From positions 1 through 64,000 of the forward strand of contig NZ_FNJD01000016.1 in NCBI RefSeq assembly GCF_900103185.1: 64,000 bases of DNA, in the 5' to 3' direction. The DNA is from Sulfitobacter litoralis. GTDB lineage: Bacteria; Pseudomonadota; Alphaproteobacteria; Rhodobacterales; Rhodobacteraceae. The position numbers and the translations under genes were made by a program. Under the pieces are notes generated by a model. The model saw nothing but the letters and a program-made list of their open reading frames with translations. It was not told the DNA's origin and ran no database searches. Of this stretch, positions 24,688 through 34,993 are shown in pieces (within the stretch, counting starts at the first letter, position 1; each line of letters starts with the position of its first letter).

Positions 24688-26301
24688 TTGAGCCAGCTTG
24701 ATACAGAACACAGCGTCGATCTTTTCGTGATTGGCGGGGGCATTAACGGCTGCGGTATTGCGCGCGATGCCGTGGGCCGTGGGTTTAGCGTCGAGCTGGC
24801 CGAGATGAACGATCTGGCCTCTGCGACATCGTCTGCTTCGACCAAGCTGTTTCACGGCGGGCTGCGCTATCTGGAATACTGGGAGGTCCGCCTTGTGCGC
24901 GAGGCGTTGATCGAACGCGAAACCCTGTTGAAAGCGATGCCGCATATCTCATGGCCGATGCGGTTCGTACTGCCATATCATAAGGATATGCGCTTTGAGG
25001 GGGATACACCCACGTCCAAGCTGCTGAATGTCTTTATGCCGTGGATGAAGGGGCGTCGCCCTGCGTGGCTGATCCGCTTGGGTCTGTTCATGTATGACAA
25101 TCTGGGCGGGCGGCAGATCCTCAAGGGGACGACCGCGGTTGATCTGACAAACACGCCCGAGGGCGCACCGCTGCACGACAAGTTCGAAAAGGCCTATGAA
25201 TATTCCGACTGCTGGATCGAAGACAGCCGTCTGGTGGTGTTGAACGCCCGCGATGCCCAAGCCCGCGGCGCGCGGATCAACACCCGGACCAAGGTTGTCT
25301 CTGCCGAGCAGGTCGATGGCATGTGGCAGGTCACGCTGGAACCAAAAGACGGCGGCCGCCAACGCGTGGTACACGCCAAGATGCTGGTCAACGCCGGTGG
25401 CCCTTGGGTGGAAAACGTGATCCGCAACACCGTGCGCATCAACTCGTCGGAAGGGGTGCGGCTGGTGCGGGGCAGCCATATCGTGACCCCCAAGCTCTAT
25501 GACCACGATAAATGCTACTTCTTCCAAGGCGAAGACGGGCGCATCATTTTCACCATTCCCTACGAGACGGATTTCACCCTGATCGGCACCACGGATGCCG
25601 ACCACGAGCACGTGTCCGAAAAGCCGGTCTGCACGCCTGAAGAGCAGGACTATCTTGTTCGGTTCGCGTCGAAGTATCTGAAAAAGCAGATCACCACGGA
25701 TGACATCGTCTGGACCTATTCCGGTGTGCGCCCGCTTTATAACGACGGGGCGAGCTCTGCCACAGCGGCGACGCGGGACTATGTGCTGAAGGTCGACACA
25801 TCCGCCGGTGCGCCGGTGTTGAACGTCTTTGGCGGCAAGATCACCACCTACCGCCGTTTGGCCGAAAGCGCGCTAGAGAAGATCCAGCCCTATTTCGCCA
25901 ATGACGCCAAACCCTGGACGGCGGGTGTCGCCTTGCCTGGCGGAGATTTTCCGGTAGACGGCGTGGCGGCGTTGAAACAAGAGTTGCAGGACCGCTACGG
26001 CTTTTTGACCCAACGTTGGGCCGATCGTCTGGTCAAAGCCTATGGGCGCGAGGCATTTGATGTCTTGGGCGACGCGCAAACCGCGGCAGATCTGGGGCGT
26101 GATTTCGGTGCGACCCTGACCGAGCGAGAGGCCAAGTGGCTGATCGACAAGGAATTTGCCCGCACCGCTGACGACATCATCTGGCGCCGGTCCAAACTGG
26201 GCCTGCGGCTTGACGCGGATGAATTGAACACGTTGGAGGCATGGATGGTGGAAACCACCGCCACGCCCGCCGACAACACTACAGCCGCCACTGGCGCGTG
26301 A
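24688..26301 (+). CDS. glpD: Glycerol-3-phosphate dehydrogenase (FAD, aerobic)
   Basis: This 537-residue flavoenzyme oxidises glycerol 3-phosphate to dihydroxyacetone phosphate at the membrane and feeds electrons to quinone. The FAD loop VIGGGINGCGIARD is at about 13-26. GlpD blocks include SSASTKLFHGGLRYLEYWEVRLVREAL and WTYSGVRPLYNDG, and the C-terminal domain ends LGLRLDADELNTLEAWM. The start appears to be TTG at 24688, five bases after GGGGAGG; nearby ATG codons at 24669 and 24672 are in another frame. It is the first gene of glpD-glpSTPQUV, and glpS follows 13 bases later. Confidence 0.95.
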   Translation: MSQLDTEHSVDLFVIGGGINGCGIARDAVGRGFSVELAEMNDLASATSSASTKLFHGGLRYLEYWEVRLVREALIERETLLKAMPHISWPMRFVLPYHKDMRFEGDTPTSKLLNVFMPWMKGRRPAWLIRLGLFMYDNLGGRQILKGTTAVDLTNTPEGAPLHDKFEKAYEYSDCWIEDSRLVVLNARDAQARGARINTRTKVVSAEQVDGMWQVTLEPKDGGRQRVVHAKMLVNAGGPWVENVIRNTVRINSSEGVRLVRGSHIVTPKLYDHDKCYFFQGEDGRIIFTIPYETDFTLIGTTDADHEHVSEKPVCTPEEQDYLVRFASKYLKKQITTDDIVWTYSGVRPLYNDGASSATAATRDYVLKVDTSAGAPVLNVFGGKITTYRRLAESALEKIQPYFANDAKPWTAGVALPGGDFPVDGVAALKQELQDRYGFLTQRWADRLVKAYGREAFDVLGDAQTAADLGRDFGATLTEREAKWLIDKEFARTADDIIWRRSKLGLRLDADELNTLEAWMVETTATPADNTTAATGA

Positions 26302-26314
26302 AGGGGAGAGGAAC

Positions 26315-27403
26315 ATGTCGCTCGTTTTGCAAGGCGTGTCCAAGGTCGTAAACGGCCAGACGCATATTCATCCGACAGATCTTGAGCTGCAGTCCGGCAC
26401 CATGAACGTGCTGCTGGGGCCGACATCTGCGGGCAAGACTTCCCTGATGCGGTTGATGGCGGGGCTGGATGTGCCCAACACCGGCAAGGTGATCTGGAAC
26501 GGCGAGGATGTCACCGGCATGCGCGTTCAGGATCGCGGCGTGGCGATGGTGTATCAGCAGTTCATCAACTATCCGTCGATGACCGTCTATAACAACATCG
26601 CGAGCCCTATGCGGTTGTTGGGCAAATCTAAGTCCGAGATCGACAGTGCCGTGCGCAAGGCCGCCGATCTGATGCAGTTGACGCCCATGCTAGACCGCAA
26701 GCCACTGGAACTGTCGGGCGGCCAGCAACAACGCTGTGCCTTGGCGCGGGCATTGGTCAAGGACGCAGGGCTGGTGCTGCTGGACGAACCGCTGGCGAAC
26801 CTCGACTATAAACTGCGCGAAGAGCTGCGTGCCGAGATCCCCAAGATCTTTGAAGAGGCCGGGTCGATCTTTGTCTATGCGACAACCGAACCCGAAGAGG
26901 CACTTTTGCTGGGCGGGAACACGGCAACCCTTTGGGAAGGGCGCATCACGCAGTTTGGTTTGACCCCTGTGGTCTACCGCCAGCCCGTTGATGCCACCAC
27001 GGCGCGTGTCTTCTCTGATCCGCCGATGAACTTTTTGAACATCACCAAAGCAGGCGACACCCTAACCTTCGGCGACGGCAAGAAAGTCGCGGTATTCGGC
27101 AGCTTTAAGGCTGTGGCCGATGGCAACTATGTCGCGGGCTTCCGGCCCAACCACCTTGAGCTGACCAAGCAGTCCGCCGACGCGCTGGAATTTGCAGGCA
27201 AGCTGAACGTGACCGAGATCACGGGCTCCGAAACCTTTATCCACCTTGATCACCACGGTGAAAACTGGGTCGGTCTGGTGCACGGGGTCAAAGACCTCAA
27301 GATCGGGGCACCGCTGAACGTCTATCTTGACCCGAAACATGTTTATATCTTTGCCGAAGACGGCACATCCGTGGCCCCCGCATCCTATGCGGCAGCGGCC
27401 TGA
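26315..27403 (+). CDS. glpS: Glycerol ABC importer, ATPase GlpS (H-loop histidine missing)
   Basis: This 362-residue MalK/UgpC-type ATPase has Walker A GPTSAGKTS (35-43), Q-loop Gln81, a full signature LSGGQ (133-137), Walker B VLLDE (154-158) and a D-loop. The C-terminal regulatory OB-like domain is present. The switch histidine is missing: where the family has YVTHDQ-EA, this protein has YATTEPEEA, with Thr191 in place of His. ATP hydrolysis at its own site should be weak or absent. Its signature motif can still complete the site of the partner GlpT. The gene is coupled to glpT (15-base gap, GGGAGG before the GlpT start). Confidence 0.93.
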   Translation: MSLVLQGVSKVVNGQTHIHPTDLELQSGTMNVLLGPTSAGKTSLMRLMAGLDVPNTGKVIWNGEDVTGMRVQDRGVAMVYQQFINYPSMTVYNNIASPMRLLGKSKSEIDSAVRKAADLMQLTPMLDRKPLELSGGQQQRCALARALVKDAGLVLLDEPLANLDYKLREELRAEIPKIFEEAGSIFVYATTEPEEALLLGGNTATLWEGRITQFGLTPVVYRQPVDATTARVFSDPPMNFLNITKAGDTLTFGDGKKVAVFGSFKAVADGNYVAGFRPNHLELTKQSADALEFAGKLNVTEITGSETFIHLDHHGENWVGLVHGVKDLKIGAPLNVYLDPKHVYIFAEDGTSVAPASYAAAA

Positions 27404-27418
27404 GGGAGGACCGGACCA

Positions 27419-28498
27419 ATGGCAAAAATCACCCTTGATAACTTGGCGCATTCCTATTTGCCCAATCCCACCAGCGAAGATGATTTCGCGCTGAAGGAAC
27501 TGAACCACGACTGGGTCGACGGCGAAGCCTACGCGCTGCTCGGCGCGTCGGGTTGCGGTAAATCCACGTTGCTGAACATCATCTCGGGCCTGCTGCATCC
27601 CAGTCAGGGCCGCATCCTGTTCAACGACCGTGACGTGACCAACGACCCGACGACCAAGCGCAACATCGCGCAGGTTTTCCAGTTTCCAGTGGTCTACGAC
27701 ACGATGACTGTGCGCGATAATCTGGCGTTCCCCCTGCGCAACCGGGGGGCGGATGCGTCCTATGTTGCCGAGCGTGTGCAGCAGATCGCGGGGATGATCG
27801 GCATGGAAGACATGCTGAACCGCAAGGCGCGCGGGCTGACGGCGGATGCGAAACAGAAAATCTCGCTCGGGCGGGGGATGGTGCGCGAAGACGTGAACGC
27901 GCTGCTGTTTGACGAACCGCTGACCGTGATCGATCCCCATATGAAGTGGGAACTGCGCACACAGCTGAAATCACTGCACCATGAATTTGGTCACACGATG
28001 ATCTATGTGACCCACGACCAGACAGAGGCGCTGACCTTTGCTGACAAAGTTGTCGTCATGTACGATGGCCGCGTGGTCCAGATGGGCACCCCACAAGAGC
28101 TGTTCGAGACACCGCAGCACACGTTTGTGGGCTATTTCATCGGTTCGCCCGGTATGAATGTGCTCGACGCGGCGGTGACCGGTGACAAGGCCGTCATCGG
28201 CGGCCACGAGATCGCCTTGGGCCACGGGTTTGCGCCGCTGGACGGTAAGGTCGAACTGGGCGTGCGGCCTGAGTTCACACGGCTTGCCACGGGCGAGGCG
28301 GGGCTGCCCGTCACGATCAAACGGATCGAGGACGTAGGCCGTCACAAGATCGTGCGTGCTGACTTTAATGGCACTGAAATCAACGTGATCGCCGAAGAGG
28401 GTGCCGAGATTTCGCCGGATATGAACCGCATTGTTTTCGACCCTGCCGGGGTGAATGTCTATGCCAACAGCTGGCGCGTTGCGCCGCAGGGGGCGTGA
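27419..28498 (+). CDS. glpT: Glycerol ABC importer, ATPase GlpT (signature motif missing)
   Basis: This 359-residue ATPase has Walker A GASGCGKST (42-50), Q-loop Gln88, Walker B LLFDE (162-166) and the switch histidine in YVTHDQTEA (His199). The ABC signature expected before Walker B is replaced: LTADAKQKISLGRGM (from Leu140) stands where LSGGQxQR should be. The pattern is the mirror image of GlpS. In a head-to-tail heterodimer, GlpT's own Walker site plus GlpS's LSGGQ makes one complete site; the other lacks both signature and histidine. The symbol follows the rhizobial glpSTPQUV naming and is not the E. coli GlpT antiporter. Confidence 0.93.
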   Translation: MAKITLDNLAHSYLPNPTSEDDFALKELNHDWVDGEAYALLGASGCGKSTLLNIISGLLHPSQGRILFNDRDVTNDPTTKRNIAQVFQFPVVYDTMTVRDNLAFPLRNRGADASYVAERVQQIAGMIGMEDMLNRKARGLTADAKQKISLGRGMVREDVNALLFDEPLTVIDPHMKWELRTQLKSLHHEFGHTMIYVTHDQTEALTFADKVVVMYDGRVVQMGTPQELFETPQHTFVGYFIGSPGMNVLDAAVTGDKAVIGGHEIALGHGFAPLDGKVELGVRPEFTRLATGEAGLPVTIKRIEDVGRHKIVRADFNGTEINVIAEEGAEISPDMNRIVFDPAGVNVYANSWRVAPQGA

Positions 28499-28549
28499 GA
28501 TGATCCAATCCGCCGCTTTCCCGCTGACCCTCGCTGAAAGGACCGCGTC

Positions 28550-29424
28550 ATGAACAAGACCGTCAATCAAAAGGCCTGGTTCCTTGTGCTGCCCGTGCTG
28601 CTGCTGGTGGCTTTCTCTGCCGTGATCCCGCTAATGACCGTGGTGAACTATTCCGTGCAGGATGCTTTCGCCGGAGATTTCTATCCGCTTGACGACAAGC
28701 TCGAGTGGTTCAAACAAATGCTGGCGAGCGAACGGATGTGGAATGCCTTGGGGCGCCAGGTAACATTCTCAGTAATCATTCTGGCGATTGAAATCCCGCT
28801 GGGGATCTTTGTCGCGCTGAACATGCCCAAGAAAGGGTTCTGGGCCTCGCTGTGTCTGGTCCTGATGTCGCTGCCGCTGCTGATCCCGTGGAACGTGGTC
28901 GGTACCATTTGGCAAATCTTCGGCCGCGTGGACATTGGCCTGTTGGGCTACACGCTGTCGGCCTTGGGCATCGACTATAACTACACTCAAGATTTCTATG
29001 CCGCATGGATCACTGTGATCGTGATGGATGTCTGGCACTGGACGTCGCTGGTGGCGCTGCTAGCCTATGCCGGTCTGCAATCCATCCCCGACGCCTATTA
29101 CCAAGCAGCCAAGATCGACCAGGCGAGCCGCTGGAAAGTCTTTCGCTACATCGAGCTGCCCAAGATGATGGGCGTCTTGATGATCGCAATCCTGCTGCGC
29201 TTTATGGACAGCTTTATGATCTATACCGAACCGTTCGTCGTGACGGGCGGGGGGCCGGGTAACTCTACCACCTTCCTGTCGATCGATCTGGTCAAGATGG
29301 CCCTCGGGCAGTTTGACCTTGGTCCTGCGGCGGCGTTCTCGATCATGTATTATCTGGTGATCCTGCTGATCTCCTATGTGTTCTACACCGTGATGACGAA
29401 CCTTGATAAAAGGGATGGCCACTG

Positions 29425-29425
<1 letters not shown>
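28550..29425 (+). CDS. glpP: Glycerol ABC importer, permease GlpP
   Basis: This 291-residue MalF-type permease has about six helices (AWFLVLPVLLLVAFSAVIPLMTVV, FSVIILAIEIPLGIFVALNM and others). The coupling loop is IPDAYYQAAKIDQASRWKVFRYIELP. The block LLRFMDSFMIYTEPFVVTGGGPGNSTTFLS fits family members for polyols. It pairs with GlpQ, which starts in the overlap of its stop. GAAAGGAC precedes the ATG. The glycerol assignment comes from the operon (glpD, glpK) and the match to rhizobial glpSTPQUV. Confidence 0.92.
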
Positions 29426-30264
<839 letters not shown>

Positions 30265-30288
30265 TAAAGAAAGACCGGAGGACACATT

Positions 30289-30561
30289 ATGGACTGGATG
30301 GCTTGGACTTGGCCCACCGCCGCTTTCTTTGGGATCATCGCGGTGACGTTGATCACCTTTACGATCCTTGCAATCAAATTCCCCGAAGTGCCGCGCGCCG
30401 GTATACTGGGGATGGAAACGACGCGCGGTGACCGTTTGTTCATCACGCTTCTGGGCTCGGCCTTTATCAATCTGGCTTGGCTCGGGCTGCTCAGTGCACC
30501 CCAATGGGGGGCATTGGTTGTCTGCCTTTTCTATGCCATCGCGGTTTTCCGCTGGGTATAA
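30289..30561 (+). CDS. glpU: Small membrane protein of the glycerol importer operon (GlpU, DUF2160)
   Basis: This 90-residue protein is almost entirely hydrophobic, with three likely helices (TAAFFGIIAVTLITFTILAIKF, LFITLLGSAFINLAWLGLL, WGALVVCLFYAIAVFRWV) joined by a short basic loop, VPRAGILGMETTRGDR. It sits between glpQ and glpV, where the rhizobial glpU lies; that family is DUF2160. Its role is unknown, perhaps an accessory subunit of the importer. AGACCGGAGGACAC precedes the ATG. Confidence 0.88.
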   Translation: MDWMAWTWPTAAFFGIIAVTLITFTILAIKFPEVPRAGILGMETTRGDRLFITLLGSAFINLAWLGLLSAPQWGALVVCLFYAIAVFRWV

Positions 30562-30576
30562 AAGAGGAATATAAGG

Positions 30577-30602
30577 GGGGCCGGTCTGCAAGAACCGGAC
30601 CT
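30577..30602 (+). promoter_or_regulatory. Intercistronic hairpin before glpV
   Basis: CCGGT (30581-30585) pairs with ACCGG (30594-30598), extended outward by G-C pairs past one mismatch. Stem-loops here commonly protect or process mRNA so that the binding-protein gene is expressed more than the membrane components. Confidence 0.45.
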
Positions 30603-30632
30603 CTCAAATGTTCAATTCTAGGGAGGAACATC

Positions 30633-32354
30633 ATGAACTTGCGCTTAAAGGGAACGACTGCGATCGGACTTGCGGCTTGCATGTTTGCCGCACCTGCGTT
30701 CGCCGACATGGAGGCCGCAAAGGCTTTCCTTGATAAGGAAATCGGCGATCTGTCCGCGCTGTCGCGGGAAGACCAAGAATCCGAACTGCAGTTCTTTGTC
30801 GACGCTGCAAAACCGTTTGAAGGCATGGCGATCAACGTTGTGTCCGAAACAATCGGCACGCACACATATGAATCCACAGTTCTGGCCCCCGCTTTCGAAG
30901 CGATCACCGGCATCAAGGTCACCCATGACCTGATCGGCGAAGGTGACGTTGTCGAAAAGCTGCAAACACAGATGCAGTCGGGCGAGAACATCTATGACGC
31001 CTATATCAACGATTCCGACCTGATCGGGACGCACTGGCGCTATCAACAAGCCCGCAATCTGTCCGACTGGATGGAAGGCGAAGGCAAGGCCGTGACCAAC
31101 CCCGGTCTTGACCTCGAAGACTTCATCGGCCTGTCGTTCACGACCGGCCCCGATGGCAAGATCTACCAGCTGCCCGACCAGCAGTTCGCGAACCTTTATT
31201 GGTTCCGCTACGATTGGTTCAACGACGAACAGAACAAGGCTGATTTCAAAGAGAAATATGGCTACGATCTGGGTGTTCCGGTCAACTGGTCCGCATATGA
31301 AGACATTGCTGAATTCTTCACCGGTCGCGACCTGTCGCGTCTTGGCGTCGAAGGCGAAGTCTTTGGCAACATGGACTACGGCAAGAAAGACCCGTCGCTT
31401 GGCTGGCGCTACACCGATGCGTGGCTGTCGATGGCTGGTGCCGGTGACGTAGGTGAACCAAACGGTCTGCCCGTCGACGAATGGGGTATCCGCGTCAACG
31501 AAAACTCGCAGCCTGTAGGTTCTTGCGTTGCGCGTGGCGGTGCCACAAACGGGCCAGCAGCGGTCTATGCTGTGACCAAAGCGATCGAATGGCTGCAGAA
31601 GTATTCGCCTCCGGCGGCTGCAGGCATGACCTTCTCTGAAGCGGGCCCAATTCCAGCGCAAGGCAACGTCGCCCAGCAGATGTTCTGGTACACCGCCTTT
31701 ACCGCAGCATCGGTAGAGCCTGATCTGCCCGTGATGAACGAAGATGGCACGCCGAAATGGCGCATGGCACCTTCGCCACACGGCGCATATTGGTCTGAGG
31801 GCACCAAGATCGGGTATCAGGATGCCGGATCGTGGACGCTGATGAAATCCACGCCAGTGGACCGTGCACAGGCCGCGTGGCTCTATGCGCAGTTCGTCAC
31901 CTCCAAGACAGTGGACGTAAAGAAAAGCCATGTTGGCCTGACCTTCATTCGTGAATCGTCGATCCAGCACGAAAGCTTTACAGAGCGTGCACCGAAACTG
32001 GGTGGTCTGGTTGAATTCTACCGTTCGCCAGCGCGCGTTCAGTGGTCCCCAACCGGTACCAACGTGCCTGACTATCCAAAGCTGGCGCAGCTGTGGTGGC
32101 AGAACATCGGCGACGCAATGTCCGGTGCGAAGACACCTCAGGAAGCGCTTGATGCCCTGTGCGCCGATCAGGAAAAAGTCCTGATCCGTCTGGAGCGTGC
32201 CGGCGTTCAAGGGGACATTGGCCCCAAGATGAACGAAGAGCGTGACGCAGAGTACTGGCTGTCCCAGCCCGGTTCGCCCAAAGCGAAACTGGAAAGCGAA
32301 GACGAAGAGCCACAGACCATCGCCTATGATGAGCTGATCAAATCCTGGCAGTAA
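30633..32354 (+). CDS. glpV: Glycerol ABC importer, substrate-binding protein GlpV
   Basis: The start is the ATG at 30633 (GGGAGGA five bases before), giving 573 residues with the signal peptide GLAACMFAAPAFA. It is a large extracellular solute-binding protein (family 1 type) with blocks such as ATIEAIT-like region AFEAITGIKVTHDLIGEGDVVEKLQ split over the N-lobe, and a C-terminal part IQHESFTERAPKLGGLVEFYRSPARVQWSPTGTNVPDYP. The size matches the rhizobial GlpV and exceeds that of most sugar-binding proteins. It delivers glycerol to GlpPQ. The in-frame extension upstream (from 30477) overlaps glpU and is rejected. Confidence 0.93.
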   Translation: MNLRLKGTTAIGLAACMFAAPAFADMEAAKAFLDKEIGDLSALSREDQESELQFFVDAAKPFEGMAINVVSETIGTHTYESTVLAPAFEAITGIKVTHDLIGEGDVVEKLQTQMQSGENIYDAYINDSDLIGTHWRYQQARNLSDWMEGEGKAVTNPGLDLEDFIGLSFTTGPDGKIYQLPDQQFANLYWFRYDWFNDEQNKADFKEKYGYDLGVPVNWSAYEDIAEFFTGRDLSRLGVEGEVFGNMDYGKKDPSLGWRYTDAWLSMAGAGDVGEPNGLPVDEWGIRVNENSQPVGSCVARGGATNGPAAVYAVTKAIEWLQKYSPPAAAGMTFSEAGPIPAQGNVAQQMFWYTAFTAASVEPDLPVMNEDGTPKWRMAPSPHGAYWSEGTKIGYQDAGSWTLMKSTPVDRAQAAWLYAQFVTSKTVDVKKSHVGLTFIRESSIQHESFTERAPKLGGLVEFYRSPARVQWSPTGTNVPDYPKLAQLWWQNIGDAMSGAKTPQEALDALCADQEKVLIRLERAGVQGDIGPKMNEERDAEYWLSQPGSPKAKLESEDEEPQTIAYDELIKSWQ

Positions 32355-32362
32355 GCCACTCT

Positions 32363-32390
32363 TTCCGGGGCCGGTTCGCTGGCCCCGGAA
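32363..32390 (+). terminator. Strong hairpin after glpV
   Basis: TTCCGGGGCC pairs perfectly with GGCCCCGGAA over an 8-base loop, 8 bases after the glpV stop. There is no following T-run, so it may limit rather than abolish read-through to glpK, or protect the mRNA 3' end. Confidence 0.6.
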
Positions 32391-32507
32391 CCTATGATTT
32401 TCCAACAACGCCGACATCCGTCATTGCCCTGACATCTGGTCGGGCCTGCCGACCCTTGCTAGGATACGGCACCATCTGACGGTTGCTACACTTCCAAAGG
32501 GACGCGC

Positions 32508-33995
32508 ATGACGTATATCCTTGCCATTGACCAAGGCACCACCTCCACACGGGCCATCGTTTACGATGACACGATGACGTCGATTGCCAGCGCCCAGGAA
32601 GAATTCCCCCAGCATTTCCCTCAGTCCGGCTGGGTTGAACATGATCCCAATGATCTGTGGCGCACGACGCAGGCGACTTGCCGCGGGGCCATCGACAAGG
32701 CAGAGATCAAGGCAGGCGATATCGCCGCAATCGGTATTACCAACCAGCGCGAAACCGTCGTGGTCTGGGACAAGGCGACCGGCCGCCCGATTTATAACGC
32801 CATCGTCTGGCAGGACCGCCGCACCGCTAGCCAGTGCCGCACCCTGCGCGATGCGGGCCACGAAGAGATGTTCACCGACCGCACCGGCCTGCTGCTGGAC
32901 CCCTATTTCTCGGGCACCAAGCTGGCTTGGATATTAGACAACGTCGAAGGTGCCCGCGACCGCGCGGCCAAGGGCGAGCTGCTGTTTGGCACTGTCGATT
33001 GCTTCTTGATCTGGAAGCTCACCGGTGGGGCGTCCCATGCGACGGACGCCACCAACGCCGCGCGCACCATGCTGTATGACATCCGCAAAGGCCGGTGGAG
33101 CCGGTCGATCTGTGACCTGCTCGACATCCCGATGGAGATGTTGCCAGAGGTCAAGAATTGCGCCGATGATTTCGGCAGCACCGCCCCCGATATTCTGGGC
33201 GCTGCCGTGCCGATCCACGGGGTCGCGGGCGACCAGCAGGCGGCGACCGTGGGGCAGGCGTGTTTCGAGCCGGGGATGCTGAAATCCACCTATGGTACGG
33301 GCTGTTTCGCGCTGATGAACACGGGCGACACGCCGGTGCGGTCGGAAAACCGGCTGCTCACCACCATTGCCTATCAATTCGATGGCAAGCCGACGTACGC
33401 GCTCGAAGGGTCGATCTTTGTCGCAGGGGCCGTGGTGCAATGGCTGCGCGACGGGTTGCAGATCATTCAGGATTCCGCCGAGACTCAGGGGCTGGCTGAA
33501 CAGGCCGACCCGCATCAGAACGTGGTGCTGGTACCAGCCTTTGTCGGGCTGGGTGCGCCCTATTGGAACCCCGATTGTCGCGGCGCTGTCTTTGGTCTGA
33601 CCCGCGGCACCGGGCCTGCCGAAATGGCCAAGGCAGCGCTGGAAAGCGTTGGCTACCAGACACGCGACTTGCTGGAAGCGATGGCCGCCGACTGGAAAGC
33701 CGATGGCGTGCAGCCTACTTTGCGGGTGGATGGTGGCATGTCTGCCAGCGACTGGACCATGCAATTCCTGTCTGACATCATCAACGCCCCCGTCGACCGG
33801 CCCACGGTGCATGAAACCACCGCCCTCGGGGTGGCGTGGCTTGCGGGGATGCACGCGGGCGTTTATCCTGATCAGGAACAGTTCGCGAAATCGTGGACAC
33901 AGGAAACCCAATTCACGCCGAAAATGGACGATGACCAGCGCGACGCGAAATATGCGCTCTGGAAAAAGGCCGTTGACGCGACCCTGAATTTTTAA
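32508..33995 (+). CDS. glpK: Glycerol kinase
   Basis: This 495-residue FGGY kinase phosphorylates glycerol to glycerol 3-phosphate, trapping it inside and producing the GlpR inducer. The N-terminal phosphate loop [12 protein letters not shown] is at 5-16. Other glycerol-kinase blocks are [48 protein letters not shown] and [20 protein letters not shown]. Length is normal. It begins a second transcription block (153 bases after glpV) with fbp 10 bases downstream. Confidence 0.97.
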   Translation: MTYILAIDQGTTSTRAIVYDDTMTSIASAQEEFPQHFPQSGWVEHDPNDLWRTTQATCRGAIDKAEIKAGDIAAIGITNQRETVVVWDKATGRPIYNAIVWQDRRTASQCRTLRDAGHEEMFTDRTGLLLDPYFSGTKLAWILDNVEGARDRAAKGELLFGTVDCFLIWKLTGGASHATDATNAARTMLYDIRKGRWSRSICDLLDIPMEMLPEVKNCADDFGSTAPDILGAAVPIHGVAGDQQAATVGQACFEPGMLKSTYGTGCFALMNTGDTPVRSENRLLTTIAYQFDGKPTYALEGSIFVAGAVVQWLRDGLQIIQDSAETQGLAEQADPHQNVVLVPAFVGLGAPYWNPDCRGAVFGLTRGTGPAEMAKAALESVGYQTRDLLEAMAADWKADGVQPTLRVDGGMSASDWTMQFLSDIINAPVDRPTVHETTALGVAWLAGMHAGVYPDQEQFAKSWTQETQFTPKMDDDQRDAKYALWKKAVDATLNF

Positions 33996-34005
33996 GGAAA
34001 TCTTC

Positions 34006-34989
34006 ATGACAGCCCCCACGCTTCGCCGGTATCTGACACACAACAGCTTTGATCCCGATCTGGTTTTTCTGCTTGAAGACATCGCCTCGGCGTCGCGTTT
34101 GATCGCCGGTCTGGTGCGCCGCGGCGCGTTCGAGGGCAACCTTGGTGCCGCCGGAGAGATCAACGTTCAAGGCGAGGCGCAGAAAACGCTCGATATCATG
34201 GCCAACGATGTGTTCGAGCGTGAGTGTGCCAACAGCCCGCGTCTGGCAGCACTTGTGTCCGAAGAGGTCGAAGAGGTCACCTGGCTGAAAGAGCCGCAAA
34301 AGGGCGACTACCTGCTGTATTTCGATCCGCTGGATGGGTCGTCGAACCTTGATGTGAACCTGTCGGTGGGCTCGATCTTTTCGGTCATGCAGGTACAGGC
34401 CGATGGGGACCGCAACGTGCTGCACAACGGCCGCAACCAGATTTGCGCGGGCTATGCGATCTACGGCCCCTCGACCATGTTTGTGGTCACCAAGGGCGAC
34501 GAAGTGGCAGGCTTCAGTAGCGATCCGGACACTGGCGAGTTCAGCCTGACGCACCCCCAGATGACCGTACCGGCAGAGACCTCGGAATATGCGATCAACA
34601 CCTCGCGCGCACGCTATTGGTATGCCCCCGTCAGCCGTTACGTGGACGAGGCCGTCGCCGGCAAGGAAGGCCCCCGTGGCCGGTCGTTCAACATGCGCTG
34701 GACCGCGTCGATGGTCGCGGATGTGCACCGCATCCTCACCCGTGGCGGCGTCTTTCTGTACCCCGCTGACAGCAATAATCAAAAGACCGGCGGCAAGCTG
34801 CGGCTGATGTACGAGGCGAACCCGATGGCGATGGTGATCGAGGCCGCGGGCGGTGCGGCATCGACAGGGAAGGGCGCGATCATGGATGTCGCCCCCACGG
34901 CACCGCACCAACGCGTGCCGGTGATCCTTGGCTCGCGCGACGAGGTTGCCGTGCTCGACGCCTATCACGCAGATGGCGCTGACAGCTAA
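34006..34989 (+). CDS. fbp: Fructose-1,6-bisphosphatase, class I
   Basis: This 327-residue gluconeogenic phosphatase hydrolyses fructose 1,6-bisphosphate. The metal-binding motif FDPLDGSSNLDVNLSVGSIF and SEEVEE (upstream Glu ligands) are present, as are the sugar-binding DSNNQKTGGKLRLMYEANPMAMVIEAAGG segments. AAGGAAATC precedes the ATG. It follows glpK by 10 bases, so glycerol catabolism and hexose synthesis are co-expressed. I see no glpX (class II enzyme) in this window, which makes this the visible FBPase. Confidence 0.95.
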   Translation: MTAPTLRRYLTHNSFDPDLVFLLEDIASASRLIAGLVRRGAFEGNLGAAGEINVQGEAQKTLDIMANDVFERECANSPRLAALVSEEVEEVTWLKEPQKGDYLLYFDPLDGSSNLDVNLSVGSIFSVMQVQADGDRNVLHNGRNQICAGYAIYGPSTMFVVTKGDEVAGFSSDPDTGEFSLTHPQMTVPAETSEYAINTSRARYWYAPVSRYVDEAVAGKEGPRGRSFNMRWTASMVADVHRILTRGGVFLYPADSNNQKTGGKLRLMYEANPMAMVIEAAGGAASTGKGAIMDVAPTAPHQRVPVILGSRDEVAVLDAYHADGADS

Positions 34990-34993
34990 GCCG

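Noticed and set aside
30645..32417. A 590-residue open frame on the minus strand opposite glpV
   Set aside because: It is a shadow of a GC-rich gene. The plus-strand frame has a signal peptide, a ribosome binding site and a known family; the minus frame has neither.
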